From Toxonevra muliebris (Eukaryota; Arthropoda; Insecta; Diptera; Pallopteridae): a DNA stretch of 64,000 nt. A model generated the notes under the pieces. It did no database searches. It was not told where the DNA came from and saw only the letters and a list, made by a program, of their open reading frames with translations. The stretch covers positions 14,586,704 through 14,650,703 of the forward strand of contig OY829328.1 of assembly GCA_963691655.1 (NCBI GenBank), read 5' to 3'. Below are positions 24,673-37,212 of this stretch, piece by piece; the first letter of the stretch is position 1, and each line of letters opens with the position of its first letter. The position numbers and the translations under genes were made by a program.

Positions 24673-25856
24673 TACCGTAGAATCGCGATAGTTCGTGCCC
24701 CGTTAATTCGAAAATCTCAATAATTCGTAACAAACTGTTGGTCCCTTGAAAAAATCGTTTTAATTCGTAAAAATTCCATACATTTTGGTCCCCTCGCTAA
24801 TTCGTATTTTTTTTAAAACAAGGTCTGTTTATAAATGGAAATTGGTTATTGACAACCTCTTATAATTCGTAATACAAATCAAAAGTGTCCCAAAATATCG
24901 AAGATTTTAAAAGGAGATGGGCAAACTGTTCCAAAAAGGTGTCTGAAACAACTATCAAATCTCTAATGGAAGGATTACCAAAAAATGTCCACGAGTTCAT
25001 AAATAGTGGTTAGAACTATAAAAGTTATATTTTTCTGTAATTTGTAAAATATTATCAATCAATTAAATAAAAAAAAAAATCAAAACTCTAAGATCGACCG
25101 TTTAAAAATTATTGAATTTTATATATGTGAAGATTTTTTCGATCTCACTCCTTAAGGCACTATGATTCCAAAAAAAACAATCATAGTAGATAGCTACGTT
25201 CACTTTTTTTTATGGATTTTTTTGTGTTTTTCGTGGTTGACAAGATACGGGAGAAGAGCCTTAAACAACTAAAAATTACAGGCTTTTTAGAACATAGTTT
25301 TTAATGGGGTCCAATATGTGTACATAAGTGCATACATATTTCAGTTAAATGAACAATTGTTTTTGCTTTTTTCTTTATATTAAAGAAATTGAAAAAAAAA
25401 ACGTTAATTGGTATTTTTCTTATTTTAACTCCGTTAACCCTGGGATTGTATGTCCCAATAATGTTCGAAAACTCAAGTAAAATGGGATATATGGCTTCCA
25501 TTTTATTTGAGTTTTCTTCAAAATACTGATGGTGGCTGTCAATGAGTGGATTGTATACATGTAGCTTCATCGCCGGAAGTTGCCTTTGCTATAATTCCTG
25601 GTAACAAAGGTTGTAGTAGACATTATACCTCATTGGAAAACTTAAGGATAATTGCAAGGATTAATAGTCCTGGAAGTATTATTTTTTTTTTATTTATTTT
25701 AATATTTGCATAAAATATTGAAGAAATTCAACCAGATTTTGAGAAAAAACTCCGAGATGAAAGGGTTAAATCAAAATCTCGTTAAATCGAAAACCTCTGT
25801 AATTCGTAAAAAATTGCTGGTCTCTTGCGATTACGAATTATCGGGACTCTACTGTA
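24673..25856. mobile_element. Tc1/mariner-superfamily element, decayed, TA target site
   Basis: Inverted ends CCGTAGAATCGCGATAGTTCG (from 24675; the related copy has CAGTAG) and, inward from the right, CAGTAGAGTCCCGATAATTCG (from 25854) lie between TA dinucleotides (24673-24674, 25855-25856). Both arms repeat the theme AATTCGTAA/CGTTAATTCG. A transposase C-terminal remnant lies at 24873-25013. The end sequences resemble pogo/Tigger termini, while the C-terminal peptide resembles Tc1-type transposases, so only the superfamily is assigned. An internally deleted relative of 315 bp lies at 44259-44573 and shares both arms, including the words GGTTGTAG and CATTGGAAAACTTAAGGAT. Confidence 0.75.
24873..25013 (+). 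pseudogene. Tc1-like transposase C-terminal remnant
   Basis: Forty-six codons are open before the TAG at 25011-25013. They include FKRRWANCSKKVSE, then LMEGLPKNVHEFINSG at the end. This resembles the close of Tc1-family transposases, where a tryptophan-containing helix is followed by 'LVxSMPRRxxxVIxxxG'. The DDE catalytic part is not recognisable upstream, so the protein is a truncated relic inside the TIR-bounded element. Assignment rests on this short match alone. Confidence 0.5.
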
Positions 25857-27794
25857 ATAACAAATTGAATACATAAAATGAATGTTGATTTCGCCATATA
25901 TTTGGAGACCACTGAACTTGACAAAAATTCAAAAAATTTCCTGATTCACTAAAAAAATAAAAATTAAGTTGAGTAATTGTTACAAATTTTATTATAAATT
26001 ATTTTTATTCTAATTGCAGTTCAATTTCAATTTACTTAAGTAAAAGTTTAAAATTAATCGACAATTTTGAATAGAAGCTAATTATAAAATCGTGCTTTAA
26101 ATATATACATATATATTTTTTTATTAATATTTATGTGTTTACCTTAAAAATTCTTACGAATATATATTATGTATTGTATATAGCAGATTTATTTATTAAT
26201 TTTTTTTTTTGTAATTATTAATTTCCGTTCAAAATATTTGACACAATTCGCATATAATTTGCATATTACAACAACGAAAAATGGCGACAAGAGAAAATTA
26301 TGACAAAATAACAAACGTCTGTTAAAAAATTATTGCTATATTTGTAAATTTTATTTTAAAATGTGCAAGTGCAATAACTTTTTATAGCACATGTATCTTC
26401 TTTAGTTTATTGACCGCATATATATTTATATGCACAGTACTGATTCGATAATCCGGACAATGAATAAAAACAAAAAATTTCCCGATTTATTTGATCAATA
26501 ATTATAGCAATATTTTTTATTAAAAACAGTGCGATTTTATACTTATTGTTTTCAGGCTTCATTGTCGTAAATCTCGATTAGTAAGCAACAATATTCTTAA
26601 TAGAGTCATAGTATAAAATTACTGAACATTTGGATTATCGTGTTTTTACTGCAAGCAATATGCATTCACATACATATTCACATGCATATTGCTTGCTATA
26701 GTACAAATTATGGTAAGGTAGAAATATATGAAATTATGTCAAATTGTTTCTATCTTAATTCTAAATGAAATCGAAACCGAAACAATGACCAAAATCGAAT
26801 AAAATCCCATTTTTTTTTAACCGAAACCAAAAGTGCTAATCTCAAATCAAATAATCGGTTTTAACTTTCAATTTTGAAAAAAAAAAATTTTTGTTAGCAA
26901 GCCTGGTTTGGATATACTTTTCAAATTTCAAATTTGTGCTGCTGCTCAGGTGAGCGTAGAAGCATTTTTTTTTTGGTGTATAGTCTATTAAGAGACCATT
27001 AAGGAGCCTTATGTATTCAATATTGTTAATCCAGTTATGATGGTATGGAGTATCGTTACAATCTCTTTTTTATGATGCATCAAAAGTAAATCCCCTTACA
27101 TATATAAATTAAAATATGTTTTGTAATAACAATTATGTGTCTGCAGGCAGTCACAGTAAAAGAGAAACTTTATAGTTTATTTAAAAATTATTGCAAAACA
27201 TTTATAACAAATTCTGTTGCAGTCTTCTTCTCTATATTTTGTTATTGCTTTCATTCTGTTGAAACCCTCTACACTTATCGGCACAAACACGACATAGTAC
27301 CCGTATGTGGAATTAAGCTCTCTCATTAAAGCACATGAGTAAAAACTGCGAGAAGTCGACTCTCTGTATGATCTACATAACAGATCTACATAACTTCGTT
27401 TCTTATTACTTTCGTTTGAGTGCAACAACAACGCGATTTCCGTTGCAAATTTTCGATTCACCCGGGGCGAAATAAAAAATAAAATTCTCCATATGAACCA
27501 AAACGACCAAACGCGGGATGGAGCGTTCTTTTTTTCTCGTTCGTGTATGGTTTTTTTTGCTTATTCATAAACTTTATTTTGATGACTAACAATGTCAAAG
27601 GTATGGCCATGTGAAAACTTACTGGCACGTTACGCATTTTTGGGAAACCCTGTTCTTGTAGCAAAGCATTTCACAATGATCTATTTCCAAGGTAAAGGAT
27701 CGTGGAAAATATAACAATAGGATGCATTTATTCAGTTTTCGGTTTTAGCTCGAATATTAGTAGAATTTAAAGAATAATTTAAGGTCGCTGATTC
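25857..27794. other. AT-rich non-coding region
   Basis: No protein-like frame. At 26925-26960 the + strand reads a weak pyrimidine-bearing CAG followed by GTGAGC, resembling abutting splice sites but with a poor tract. Poly-A/poly-T runs and scattered CATA repeats make up the rest. Confidence 0.45.
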
Positions 27795-28070
27795 CAACTC
27801 TGTATTCAAATTTTCTCTTTCTCACCTGGGATTTTCTTTATATCGACCTGAAACCTTTAATTTAATTTTTTTTTTTGGTGAATTCAATTCTCTACCTGAG
27901 AATAGAACCCGTTGAACTGATACTTGAGTCACGTATTTAAGAACTGAATCACCGAAATGATCCATTTTATTAAAACAATCCATTTGGACATTTTTTAAGA
28001 ATTTAACCCCATCTGGGAATCGAACCTGAGGCAGATGGAACTCCAGTCAAGCACTCATCCACGAAGTAAC
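27795..28070 (-). repeat. tRNA-like (SINE-type) units in tandem
   Basis: On the minus strand three successive units of roughly 85-110 bases carry a B-box-like word: GGTTCGATTCCCAG (28027-28014), GGGTTCTATTCTCAGG (27910-27895) and a weaker GTCGATATAAAGAAAATCCC (27847-27828). Each of the first two has an A-box-like GTGGATGAGTGC or GGTGATTCAGTTC about 45-55 bases upstream and a shared tail (CAGGT-GAGAA-TTGAAT style). This arrangement fits a tRNA-derived SINE or degenerate tRNA-like tandem. Folding into a true tRNA is not convincing, so no tRNA gene is called. Confidence 0.4.
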
Positions 28071-28647
28071 CATTGTTGAACGTCGTCGAGCTATTTCTGA
28101 ACTAGATTAGCAGCTTCTCGAGGAGATTAATTTGACGCTAAAATGGCAGTATCGTATGGATAAGTAGCAATAGTAACACCATCAGTTTCGAATAAAGAGC
28201 AGGACCCCGAACACTGCCCTGTGGTACTGCGGCTCTCACTTGACATTTGGCTGATGTTTCATCATTTACTTTGACATAAAATGATAGGACTTTAAGACTA
28301 AATAAAATGGAGCTGAAAGTAAATTTTTTATTTTGTATAACAGCCCTTGATGCCAAACTTTTTCGAACGCTTCTTGAATGTCCAAAAATATGGCAGAGCA
28401 ATATTTTTTGCGTTCTAGAAAGTCAATGGCAATATTGATGATATTGCTCAGGAGTACCGTGCTTATGTCGATTGGTGATTCGGAACTATATTCTTATTTT
28501 CTTGTATTATTAGCAATCTTCTACTTCGAATATTTTCGAGAATATTGCCAGCAAACTTATAGGTCTATATGAGGGCACTGAGTTTTCAGGTTTATTTGGT
28601 TTAGGCATCATTTTTATTTCGGCACTTTTCCATAAGAGAAGGAAAGA
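28068..28647 (-). pseudogene. Jockey-like non-LTR reverse transcriptase fragment
   Basis: The minus strand, in shifting frames, shows reverse-transcriptase blocks in the right order: KMMPKPNKPE (about 28610) and PSYRPISLLAIFSKIFE (about 28570-28520). Then come FLDIQEAFEKVWHQG (about 28390-28340; motif A with its Asp, the second Asp now Glu), then VKVNDETSAKCQV and AAVPQGSVRGPALY (about 28275-28190). Last is a damaged motif C, TYPYDTAILAS, where YADD would be expected (about 28165-28130). Several frameshifts and stops make it dead. The motif spacing is compressed between motifs A and B by an internal deletion. It resembles Jockey-clade elements of flies. Confidence 0.8.
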
Positions 28648-28769
28648 GGTTTAATGAGCAAGATTATTCATTATTCTTATAATTGAAAGTAAATCGTAAT
28701 AACTAAAAACAACAATAACTAATTATGTTCACCTTTTTGCCTGTTTAGTTTAGTTATTTATTTTTTAAG

Positions 28770-28831
28770 TGTTTGAAAATCTTTTGGGAGGGGAAATTTC
28801 CCCCTGTTGCTCCCCCTTGTATCCGCCCCTG
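28770..28831 (-). repeat. Possible hAT-type terminus without a visible partner
   Basis: From 28831 leftward the minus strand reads CAGGGGCGGATACAAGGGGG followed by AGCAACAGGGGGAAATTTCCCC. CAGGGGCGGAT-type ends are common on hAT elements. I could not find the matching opposite end or an 8-bp duplication, so this may be a truncated element. Confidence 0.3.
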
Positions 28832-30503
28832 CGTATATATATTGTTATAATAAAAAGTTGAGTTAAGAACATATATTATAAAATTTTTTTGATTTATCGA
28901 GAACCTTTTGAAAACCCGTTTCATACCGGTACAATCGAAATCGTTTCAAAGAAGTAGACGAAACCGTCAACAAAGAAGAAATTGTTTCGAAACAGAAAAT
29001 TGTATTCGAAAACATTCTTTCTGGATTTAACTCCTTCTGGGTAAAGAAATTTTACACTTTGCATTACATGCCACAAGAAAATTTGCTCAAACTCAGGACA
29101 TCCTTTAGAGTCACATTAAATAAAATTTTAAAACTACCGAAATTACTAAATTTACTATTTTAATTTTTAAATAGAGATCGACAGAGATGCGTCTGATCAA
29201 AGCGAATATCACGGATTTTTATAGTGATTATATTCAGTCTCATTAATTTTTTTATTAACACGTTTAAGTAAGTGATCAGTCGGCTCTAGAAAACTGTATT
29301 ATCCGATTTGTGGCAAGGTAGAGGAGTTCTGAGGTCCTGGCTGAATTTTTGCTGATATGATAATTTTTGTTTTTTGGGGAATTTTATAGTTAGTAACGAT
29401 ATTTAAAATTATAAATATTACGGCCATATACCTGCTGGAAATCGAATCTGTGACGCTGTTGCTAGATCACCGATGTGGGAGTTCTCTTTACTAAAACATT
29501 GGGAACATGTATCATTACAGAGTAATGATGGTTAATGATTTTAAAGCAATTTGAAAATTATTTTTGTTTTGAAGATAATGCGAAATTCGTATATGCACAT
29601 TCATCATAGACCTACAAAAACTCATAATTTTAATTGTAATCGGAAGAAACAATCGACAATTATTTAAATGAGTATAAAAATAGCAAATAAGACATTAATA
29701 TTTTAGTGAAAAAATGGTGTGGCCTCGCACTAACTAAGTCTTTTATTACCCTGTACCAAAAAAAAAAAACAAAAAAATTATTTGAAAATACCAAATATAA
29801 TAATTTTATTATAGTCAAATCATTTTTGATTTATATACGAGTACATGTCGAAATAAAATTAAAAATTTATTTTTTTTTTTTGTATGTGCATTTGTATAAC
29901 ATATTTTTAATACTCTTGGGCCTTAATGCCTGCGCACATGTCTTAACTGATTAATAAAATTATTATTATTATTTGAAATATATACATATGTGGCATTTTT
30001 GCGAAATCCGGTTCGGACACTTGAACACCTCAATTGATCATAAATAAGAATTTTGTGTACATAAATATCTACTTGATGTACGATGATGTTTCGATTCGAT
30101 ACACTTATGGGTTAAAGTTGATTGATTTTTAATATTTCATTAGAGAATTAATGAATAGAAAATTAAAAATTAATGATATAAACAATGTTAAGCAGTATTC
30201 ATTATTTTTTTTCTTTTTTGTAAAAATTATGTGTGTAATTGTTAAAAAAATAGAAAACAAATAATAAATCGCTATTTATATGCATTATAAAAAATGTCAA
30301 TACTTGTTATAAAAAAATTTTTGCCAGACAAACACCGCTGTGTATGTAAAAATATACAATACAAATTTCCCTTTTGTTTTTTTCTTATTTTTTTGATTTA
30401 GGATAGCGATAACTTGGTTTACTAATTGTTGTATGTATGTATGTGCATTTCATGTCGCAATAATCGTTGTGTAATAATTCAATTTGAACTTGTCCCATTA
30501 CAG
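28832..30503. other. AT-rich non-coding region
   Basis: No protein-like frame. Apart from a tRNA-like unit at 29432-29482, it contains poly-T/poly-A runs (29757-29780, 29868-29882) and nothing else I can support. Confidence 0.45.
29432..29482 (-). repeat. Single tRNA-like (SINE-type) unit
   Basis: The minus strand reads CGGTGATCTAGCAACAGCGT and, shortly after, CAGATTCGATTTCCAGCAGG, an A-box/B-box-like pair. It is similar in wording to the units at 27795-28070. The spacing is shorter than in a real tRNA. Probably a degenerate SINE fragment. Confidence 0.3.
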
Positions 30504-30543
30504 TGCCAAATACTTAATAGTGACACCCTCAGACTTGTCGCAG
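30504..30543 (+). other. Possible 40-nt internal exon (13 codons in one frame)
   Basis: A pyrimidine-containing 3' splice-like end (TTGTCCCATTACAG) is followed by 40 bases and then a near-perfect donor, CAG|GTAAGAAAAAG. In the second frame the block reads AKYLIVTPSDLSQ with no stop, entering in phase 2 and leaving in phase 0; the other frames are less protein-like. The base composition is clearly less AT-biased than the surroundings. It could be a small internal exon of a gene whose introns fill much of this window, on the + strand. I do not recognise the protein. A chance match of splice words in AT-rich DNA remains possible. Confidence 0.35.
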
Positions 30544-33500
30544 GTAAGAAAAAGTAAGGTAATAGGAAGCGACGTGCTTAGGTTTATCATTATGCAAATA
30601 ACCCAAAAACAACATTAACCACATAACGAAGAAAGTGAAATCATGAATATTAAGTTATTTTAAAAGTGAAGTGTACAAAAAAATAATATAAATAAATAAA
30701 TATGCTAGTTTTATCAGCTATGAATGTAATTGACAAATTGACAACTTACGCAGAAGAAAAAAAAATGGTTAGTTATGTTTTCAATATACAATTTTGTACT
30801 TAATACACTTCAAATATGATGATATAATAAAAATGTAATTATAATTAGGTATATATGTAGATGGAAAAACTTCCAAAGGAACTATGTCATAGCTTTATTT
30901 GTACACGTTTTATATGCCAGAAATTGATTGTACAGAATTTGTATGAACAGAGGCTTAACAAAAAAAAAAAAAAAAATTAGTGTATAGAGCATGCAAACTA
31001 AAAAGTAGTTTCAGAACTGGCAATAGTTCATAACGCTTAACTGTAGTCAAAAATATCTATGCACTCTTTTTATAAATTTGTAAATTATTAAAAAATACTT
31101 AGGTAGTATTTTTGAACTTGAACGTTGAAATATTTTTAGTTATTTGACTTTTAATATAACAGAAAAGAAAAACCTAAAAATAGCTTACCCCACAGTTATA
31201 AGTTATTTGTCAAGCCTGAATAGAGAAATTCTCTATTTCTAGCATATGTTCTTGTACATTGCAAGAATAGCAAAATTGCCAAACTTAGCCATTCGTGCAA
31301 TAAAAAAACCAATTTTTTTTTTGCACTGTCCAAGGGCATGTGATTGATAAAGAGAATCCCTTTAATATGTTACAATGAACTTTGTTATTTATTAAAAATA
31401 TTTACAATTTTAATAAAAATCACATAAAGTACGCGGAAATTAATATTGATTGACAACTTCAGCTGAATCTATAGAACATCTGTATCATTTTACTTTTGTT
31501 AGCTAAAAAATAAAACACAAGTTAACTTTGAAGCAACATTGAAGAATATTAACCTATGACAATAGCCTAGTTCAGGGGTAAAATAACTTAACTTCCGGAT
31601 AACATGGTGTAAATGATTTATTAAATTTTTTTAAGAGAAATTTTGTACAGCATAATAGTGTAAACAGAACCAAAGCAGCCGACCTACAGCCGCCGAAAAA
31701 CAAAACAAAAGCAGTTGGATTTGATAATCGTTTTTAGAAATCATTTCGTTTTTTATTTATGCTATCAATTGTTAACAAATAACAGGAAAAATTCAAGATT
31801 CTGCAATTTGAAACAATTGTTGCATAAATTAAAATTGTTTACTTCGTTTCTTTGTGCAAAAGCATCAAAATCGTCAAAAGAATCAAGAAACAAAGCGAAA
31901 CTCGAAAAACTACATATATTTTCGGATTAAAACTTGGTAGCACTTGGCAATGTTTCCCCTCTCATAAGTGAGAAAACATTCTGAAGTTGAGATAATTTTA
32001 ATAGGATCTATTGTAGCGAATCTAAGAAATTTTTTTCCTTACAAGTTCATAAAATTCTGTTTTTGTTGTTGAGGCTGAGGTCGGCTGCTTTGGTTGTGTT
32101 TATACCTTAAAATTGATGTAATATTCAAAATAATGAAACACATATTTATGTAGAGTGTTGGGGAGAGAAACGACGGAAACGGGCAAAGGAGCCGAGCACG
32201 ATACAACATGTGTGCACACTTGGTATAAATAAATGTGTGCGAACCTTGAAACTGCGTCTTGATTTTATTACTTTTATTAACTAATGAAGAATAGTATAAG
32301 ATTTTGTAGAAGTATATGGGAGAATCCATGGCTACAAATTTTACAATCAACATTCTAATTTCCGATTTGGCTGAAGCTTGGATAACTTTTTATATTCAGC
32401 AAGAACAGCTTTTGTAATCATTTTTAAATTATTTTCTGTGTTTTTGTTTTCATGTTAACTTGTATGACATGCGTGTAATATTGAATATGAAAAATATATT
32501 GAAAGTAATTGGGCAATTTACCGTGGATCTATGCCCTACAAAAATTTAACATTTTTTTAAAATAAATTATTAGCTCAAGTATTTAGAAGAATAACACTAA
32601 TTTTTTTTTTTTTTTTTTGAATCTGCCCATCTCAATTGAACGATGTTTTACCTATGTTTTCTTTGGCAAATTATCAAAAAACTTGAGTGGATCATTTTGG
32701 CCCAAGTTTTAGATAATTTATACTTGATTTTACTACAATTTTAAATAAGTTTTTTTCTGGGTATGTATGTAAAAATGATTTCTGTGCGTCACGTTTTTCG
32801 AGTGACACTTCGAGTAGGTTAATGTGGGGCACATGAATTTTGGGTATTTTAGTTAGAATTAAGTGGATTTGTGTTGTTTTTTTTTTGTATCTCTTATCAT
32901 CGTTTTTCATTTAAATAAATAAATTGGCAAATAACTTAAAAACAATCAGCAAAAAGTTTCACCTGGGCATCCTGTTTCAAACGGTTTCTACTCTTTCTTC
33001 TAAGCAGAAAAAACTAAATGTCCCCCTTCGCACCATTTTCCCCTATGGTTTAATGTTCATCAATTTTGGAAATTAATATTTAAGTGATGGCGAAGGTTTA
33101 GATAATACTCCGAGTTTTTAATAGCACGTGGGCGTTGCACTTCCCAGACTAACCTTATAGTTTTTTGCATATAACTATTTGCGGAATCCAGTTGCGTATA
33201 TTATTTGAAACTAAAAATAAATTATAATATAAGCACGCTGAAGTTCAAATACATATGAAATTGTATACAATTAGCTATCTGCTGTATTAAATAAGTTTGT
33301 TTAAAAAATGTATATATACATAATGTACCTGTACATATGTATTACATTAATTTGTGACTTGAGGTTGTCTGTCTACAATAGAAATTTTGTTTTGGTTTTT
33401 TTTTCTTTACTTTCTTTCCAAAAATGCATATTAGCGACAATGACGATGACGACAATTGTGACTTATGGGCTTACATTCCAAATAAACTCAAAAAAAAATA

Positions 33501-34090
33501 TACAAATTGTTGAGGCGCAAAAGTCAAGTAAAACGAAAATGAAAAAACGTGCCTAAAAACCAAGCAACCGCCACTGTTGTCGTTGTTACAAAAACCAACA
33601 ACATCATCACCTCTAACTTTTGTCGCCTCTAATAAAAAACTTTGGTGTTTTTTCTTACTACGTCAGTGGGCTAAATTCACTTGCTGCTTACTGTTACACA
33701 ATATTTAAACGCGCATGCGCATTGGTATGCACTGCTTGAAATAGCGACTGCCGAAGCAACGACAATAACGCCAACAACAACAATATTGGCGCAAGGCACT
33801 AGACCGATGACAACAACAAGACCGATCTCATAGCTTAAGATACAATTCTTTTTGGAATTTTATTGCAAATTTGCATTAGTTTAGATATGAATGTATGCAA
33901 GTGTGTATGCCTATACCATATGTATGTATGTATGAATGTTTGTTTGAATGTATATTTGTATGTATGCATGTGTTACATACCTACACATGACTACCTACTA
34001 CAAGTTATTAGTAGCTGGAAATATAACGTTTTATTGTGATCAATTACTAAATGCATAAAGTAATTTAGTCTTGCAATGCTTCCATTGCAG
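30544..34090. other. AT-rich non-coding region
   Basis: No protein-like frame. It contains poly-A (30960-30976) and poly-T (32601-32619) runs, a CAACAA/GTCGTTG block at 33560-33830 and (TGTA)n-type repeats at 33890-33975. A phrase with 'cacgtgggcgttgcac' at 33125 belongs to the recurring decayed-repeat style. Nothing else is supportable. Confidence 0.45.
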
Positions 34091-34188
34091 TAGCATCATC
34101 GTCATCGGCTTCACTATGAAGTATCATCATCAACAGCTTTGGTATTTTTGTGACAAAACTTACATATTTCGCTACCATTGCTAGAAAA
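34091..34188 (+). other. Weak exon-like block ending in a strong donor
   Basis: CTTCCATTGCAG precedes, and AAAAG|GTGAGTAAA follows, a 98-base block with many CATCATC/GTCATC triplets. One frame holds a short peptide from an ATG (MKYHHQQLWYFCDKTYIF...) but reaches a stop nine bases before the donor, so if real it would be non-coding exon sequence or a 5' untranslated exon. Support is only the two splice-like words. Confidence 0.2.
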
Positions 34189-34259
34189 GGTGAGTAAAAA
34201 AGTGACTCTAAGTACTCAATCTGTCATATATTCGAGAAGGTGCAATTCACTTGCAATTA

Positions 34260-34350
34260 CTGCACAATCGCGGTGCATTTTGTGTGTGTATCGCGAGAGA
34301 GTGAACGAGAAAAAATGCAAGCGAAATAAGCGAGCGAGCGAGCGAGCGAT
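34260..34350. promoter_or_regulatory. GAGAG/GAGCGA cluster including a (GAGC)n repeat
   Basis: GCGAGAGAGTGAACGAG is followed by a tandem of about five GAGC units at 34329-34349. The same words recur at 59015-59150 and 2911-2950. They could be GAGA-factor-like sites or just simple-sequence expansion. Confidence 0.3.
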
Positions 34351-37212
34351 TATAGTAACGCAAATTATCATTCAACTATGGCGAAAATATTCTGTGGCAA
34401 ATACAAATACATACAAACTAACAAATACACATACATACATACACATGTATGCATATACACCGGTAAAACGTTAAAGTATCGCTTTTTTTTATGCACTTTG
34501 GAAAAAGTGAAAGGAGATTTTTTTTAATGTTTTCGTGTATATTTGCTTCGCTTAAAATGTTGCAAAATAATTGAAATTTAATTAAAAGTTGCTTCGATAT
34601 ACTTACATACACACTTGCATGCACTTTTGCACACATAAACACTATATGCATTTAAAAACTAGATGGAAAGCTAAATTCGAGCGCGGCCGAACTTTAAATA
34701 CCCTACTTATAAGCTAATAGAAATATTAAATTTTTTTTAATGATTTTTGCTCGAATTGATTTATTTATCAGCTTCACTCAGTATAAAGAATATGATTTAA
34801 CTCTCATAGGGCAACTCTTTGTTATAGACTTTTAATATTTTGCCTATGTGATATTTCTGATAGCGATAGTGCCAAAAAGAAAAAAAAAACATTTTTATTC
34901 GAATTTTTCCTTCTACAGGTAACCCGGAGTAGTTGTCGTTTTGTAAGAACAATGGAGTAAAAATTAACCGTAACTTTGCAAATAACACAATCAAATTAGT
35001 TTACTCACTAATTCTGGATTTAGTAGCAATTACAGCAAAATTTTTCTAAGCCGCACTTTTTCAATTCATTCAAAAATATCAGCTTTACGTTACTGAAAAA
35101 AATCGTCCAAATGCAGGAAGTTATATGAAATAAAAGAAAAATGTTGGAGTTTTAAATTCGAATGCTTTTTATTCAAATGTGATGTTAAGTCGATTTTTGG
35201 CGATTTTTTAAACTATTGTCCTCATATGAGGACAAAATCACTGGGCGGGTTAATTCCATATTTCCTTTGGTATTGCCATTTGAAGATTTTACATGTATAG
35301 GAGGTGGGCGTGGGTTTTCCGATATTAAAATAAAGCAATTGTTTTAGAAGGTGTGTTAATTAAACACAACAAATTGGAATTCTATTTGAGGTAGTAATCC
35401 ACTTGACCGAATATTTCCATTTCGCAATTTAACCTATAAAAATATTTATACAAAGTTTATTGGAGATTACTCTAGATTTGTCTGAGTTATCGTTGCCACG
35501 AACCAGAAGGCATTGTTAAAATGTTTTGCACGCTGATCTATTATATATATTCAGTACTTTTCGCTTATAACGAACTTTCGATTACACTGAACTAATTAGA
35601 AAGTACTAACCAATTTCTCCATATAACTTCATACAATTCTGTTTTTTATATAAGATAAATGTGTGCAACCGATAAAAAAAACTTTCGATTATATTTTCGG
35701 AAAAACTTTTTTTTTAACTTTTTTTTTTAAACTTTTGTTTTATAAAAATCGAAATATTTGTCATATATAAAGAAAACAAAAATTTGCCACATGGGTTCTC
35801 CAGAAACCAGCAGGCCAAATTGGGTTAATCTTAGGCATTGCCTTTAGATTTGTGGGTAATCTGTTTAGGAAAAGCGATATGATTAGCGACTTCAATTTCA
35901 TTCTTACTGATTGCCACACATTTTTGAAAATGGTGAATTGATTGTAGCTTTTTCAGATTTTCAGACTCAATGAACAAAATGTTTTTTATTCGTTAAGAAA
36001 AATATCAGCATGTAGAACAATTTAAAATATTAACAACCAAAAGATGTTGTTGTTAACTTAATTTAATTTAATGAATCTTTCATAAATAAGACATGATAAA
36101 TTCGACGTCAAATTAAATATATAAAAAGGAAAAAATTACAAACTGTTGACATTTTCACTAATTTTCAAAACTTTAACAGCAAAAGTAGAAGCAACAGAAG
36201 CTGAAAATGAAAATGATACAGAGGGGGGAATTTAATAGCAGCGGATGATGCATGCATCTGCGTCTGCGCATGTGTTGTGAATTGTAAAAAATGCAAGCTA
36301 TTGCTATTGTTGTTGGCTAGTTTCTTGTTTTATATATGCTGTTGCATGCTTTTGCTGTGATGTTGATGTTGATGTTGTTTATTATTGTTGATGCTGTTGT
36401 GAAAGTGAATTTTATGCGCATCTTTGCGTACAATTTTTACTGTTGTTAACTTCTATGATTTACGAGTACTCGATCATATACACACAGTATGTATGTATGA
36501 ATTTATTCCGTAAGTTGTGGTAGACTTGATCTTTTATGATGTCTCTTTTCGATATTGGTTATGTATGTAAGTGAATTATGTTGTAAAAAAAAAAAACGAG
36601 TAAAAGTATTTGAGTTTGAGTCTAGACTCAGTTACCAATGGTCTTCGACAGACTTTCCAAGACTACCACTTTTAAATCATTTACAATTTCAAATTAAAAG
36701 TTTTTATTTATAAACAAACAACACTTACCTAATAAACGAAATATTTGTATTATATAATGCAGGATTAATAATTTTGCGAGTCAATATATTAAATAATAGC
36801 GATTTCTTCCTCTCTGTGACAAAGCAGCTGGTTATTACATTTTATAATAAATGAAAGGAAAACAAGTAAAGTGAAAGGCATTAAAGTTATCATCCTTGGG
36901 CTCAATATGGCAATATCGAATAACTAAAATTTGGATTGGCTATTTTCCTGGCTAATATACCAACTACTGGCCAATTACGACAAAAATGTATCTGCTTCAC
37001 AGATTTCAAATATATATTATAATTTCGATTGTACTTTAGTGTACAGTGTGGCAAATATTGAAAAGCTTTTTAAAAAAAGAAAAGTCTAGTCGAAACTTTT
37101 ATTTCATGAATTTCAATATTTTTGAAATTATTATAAATTAAGCACAGCGAAATGAGGAAAATATACGTTTTTGTAGAATTTTGCCCTATTTCTCCATATG
37201 TTTTGGAGTAGT
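34351..37212. other. AT-rich non-coding region
   Basis: No protein-like frame. At about 35553-35600 the phrase CAGTACTTTTCGCTTATAACG resembles a pogo-type terminus but lacks a partner. At 36300-36400 there are GTTGATGTTGATG and GCTGTTGTTG tracts. On the minus strand a good donor, ATTAG|GTAAGTGTTG, occurs at about 36729-36736. The ~110 bases upstream of it stay open in one frame, but nothing supports a real exon. Confidence 0.4.

Noticed and set aside
32039..32353. 104-codon minus-strand open frame
   Set aside because: No domain, AT-driven composition, no splice or start context that stands out.
36737..36850. Possible minus-strand exon ending in ATTAG|GTAAGTG
   Set aside because: A good donor word, but the putative exon has AT-driven composition and its 3' splice site is only moderate. 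Left as a note.
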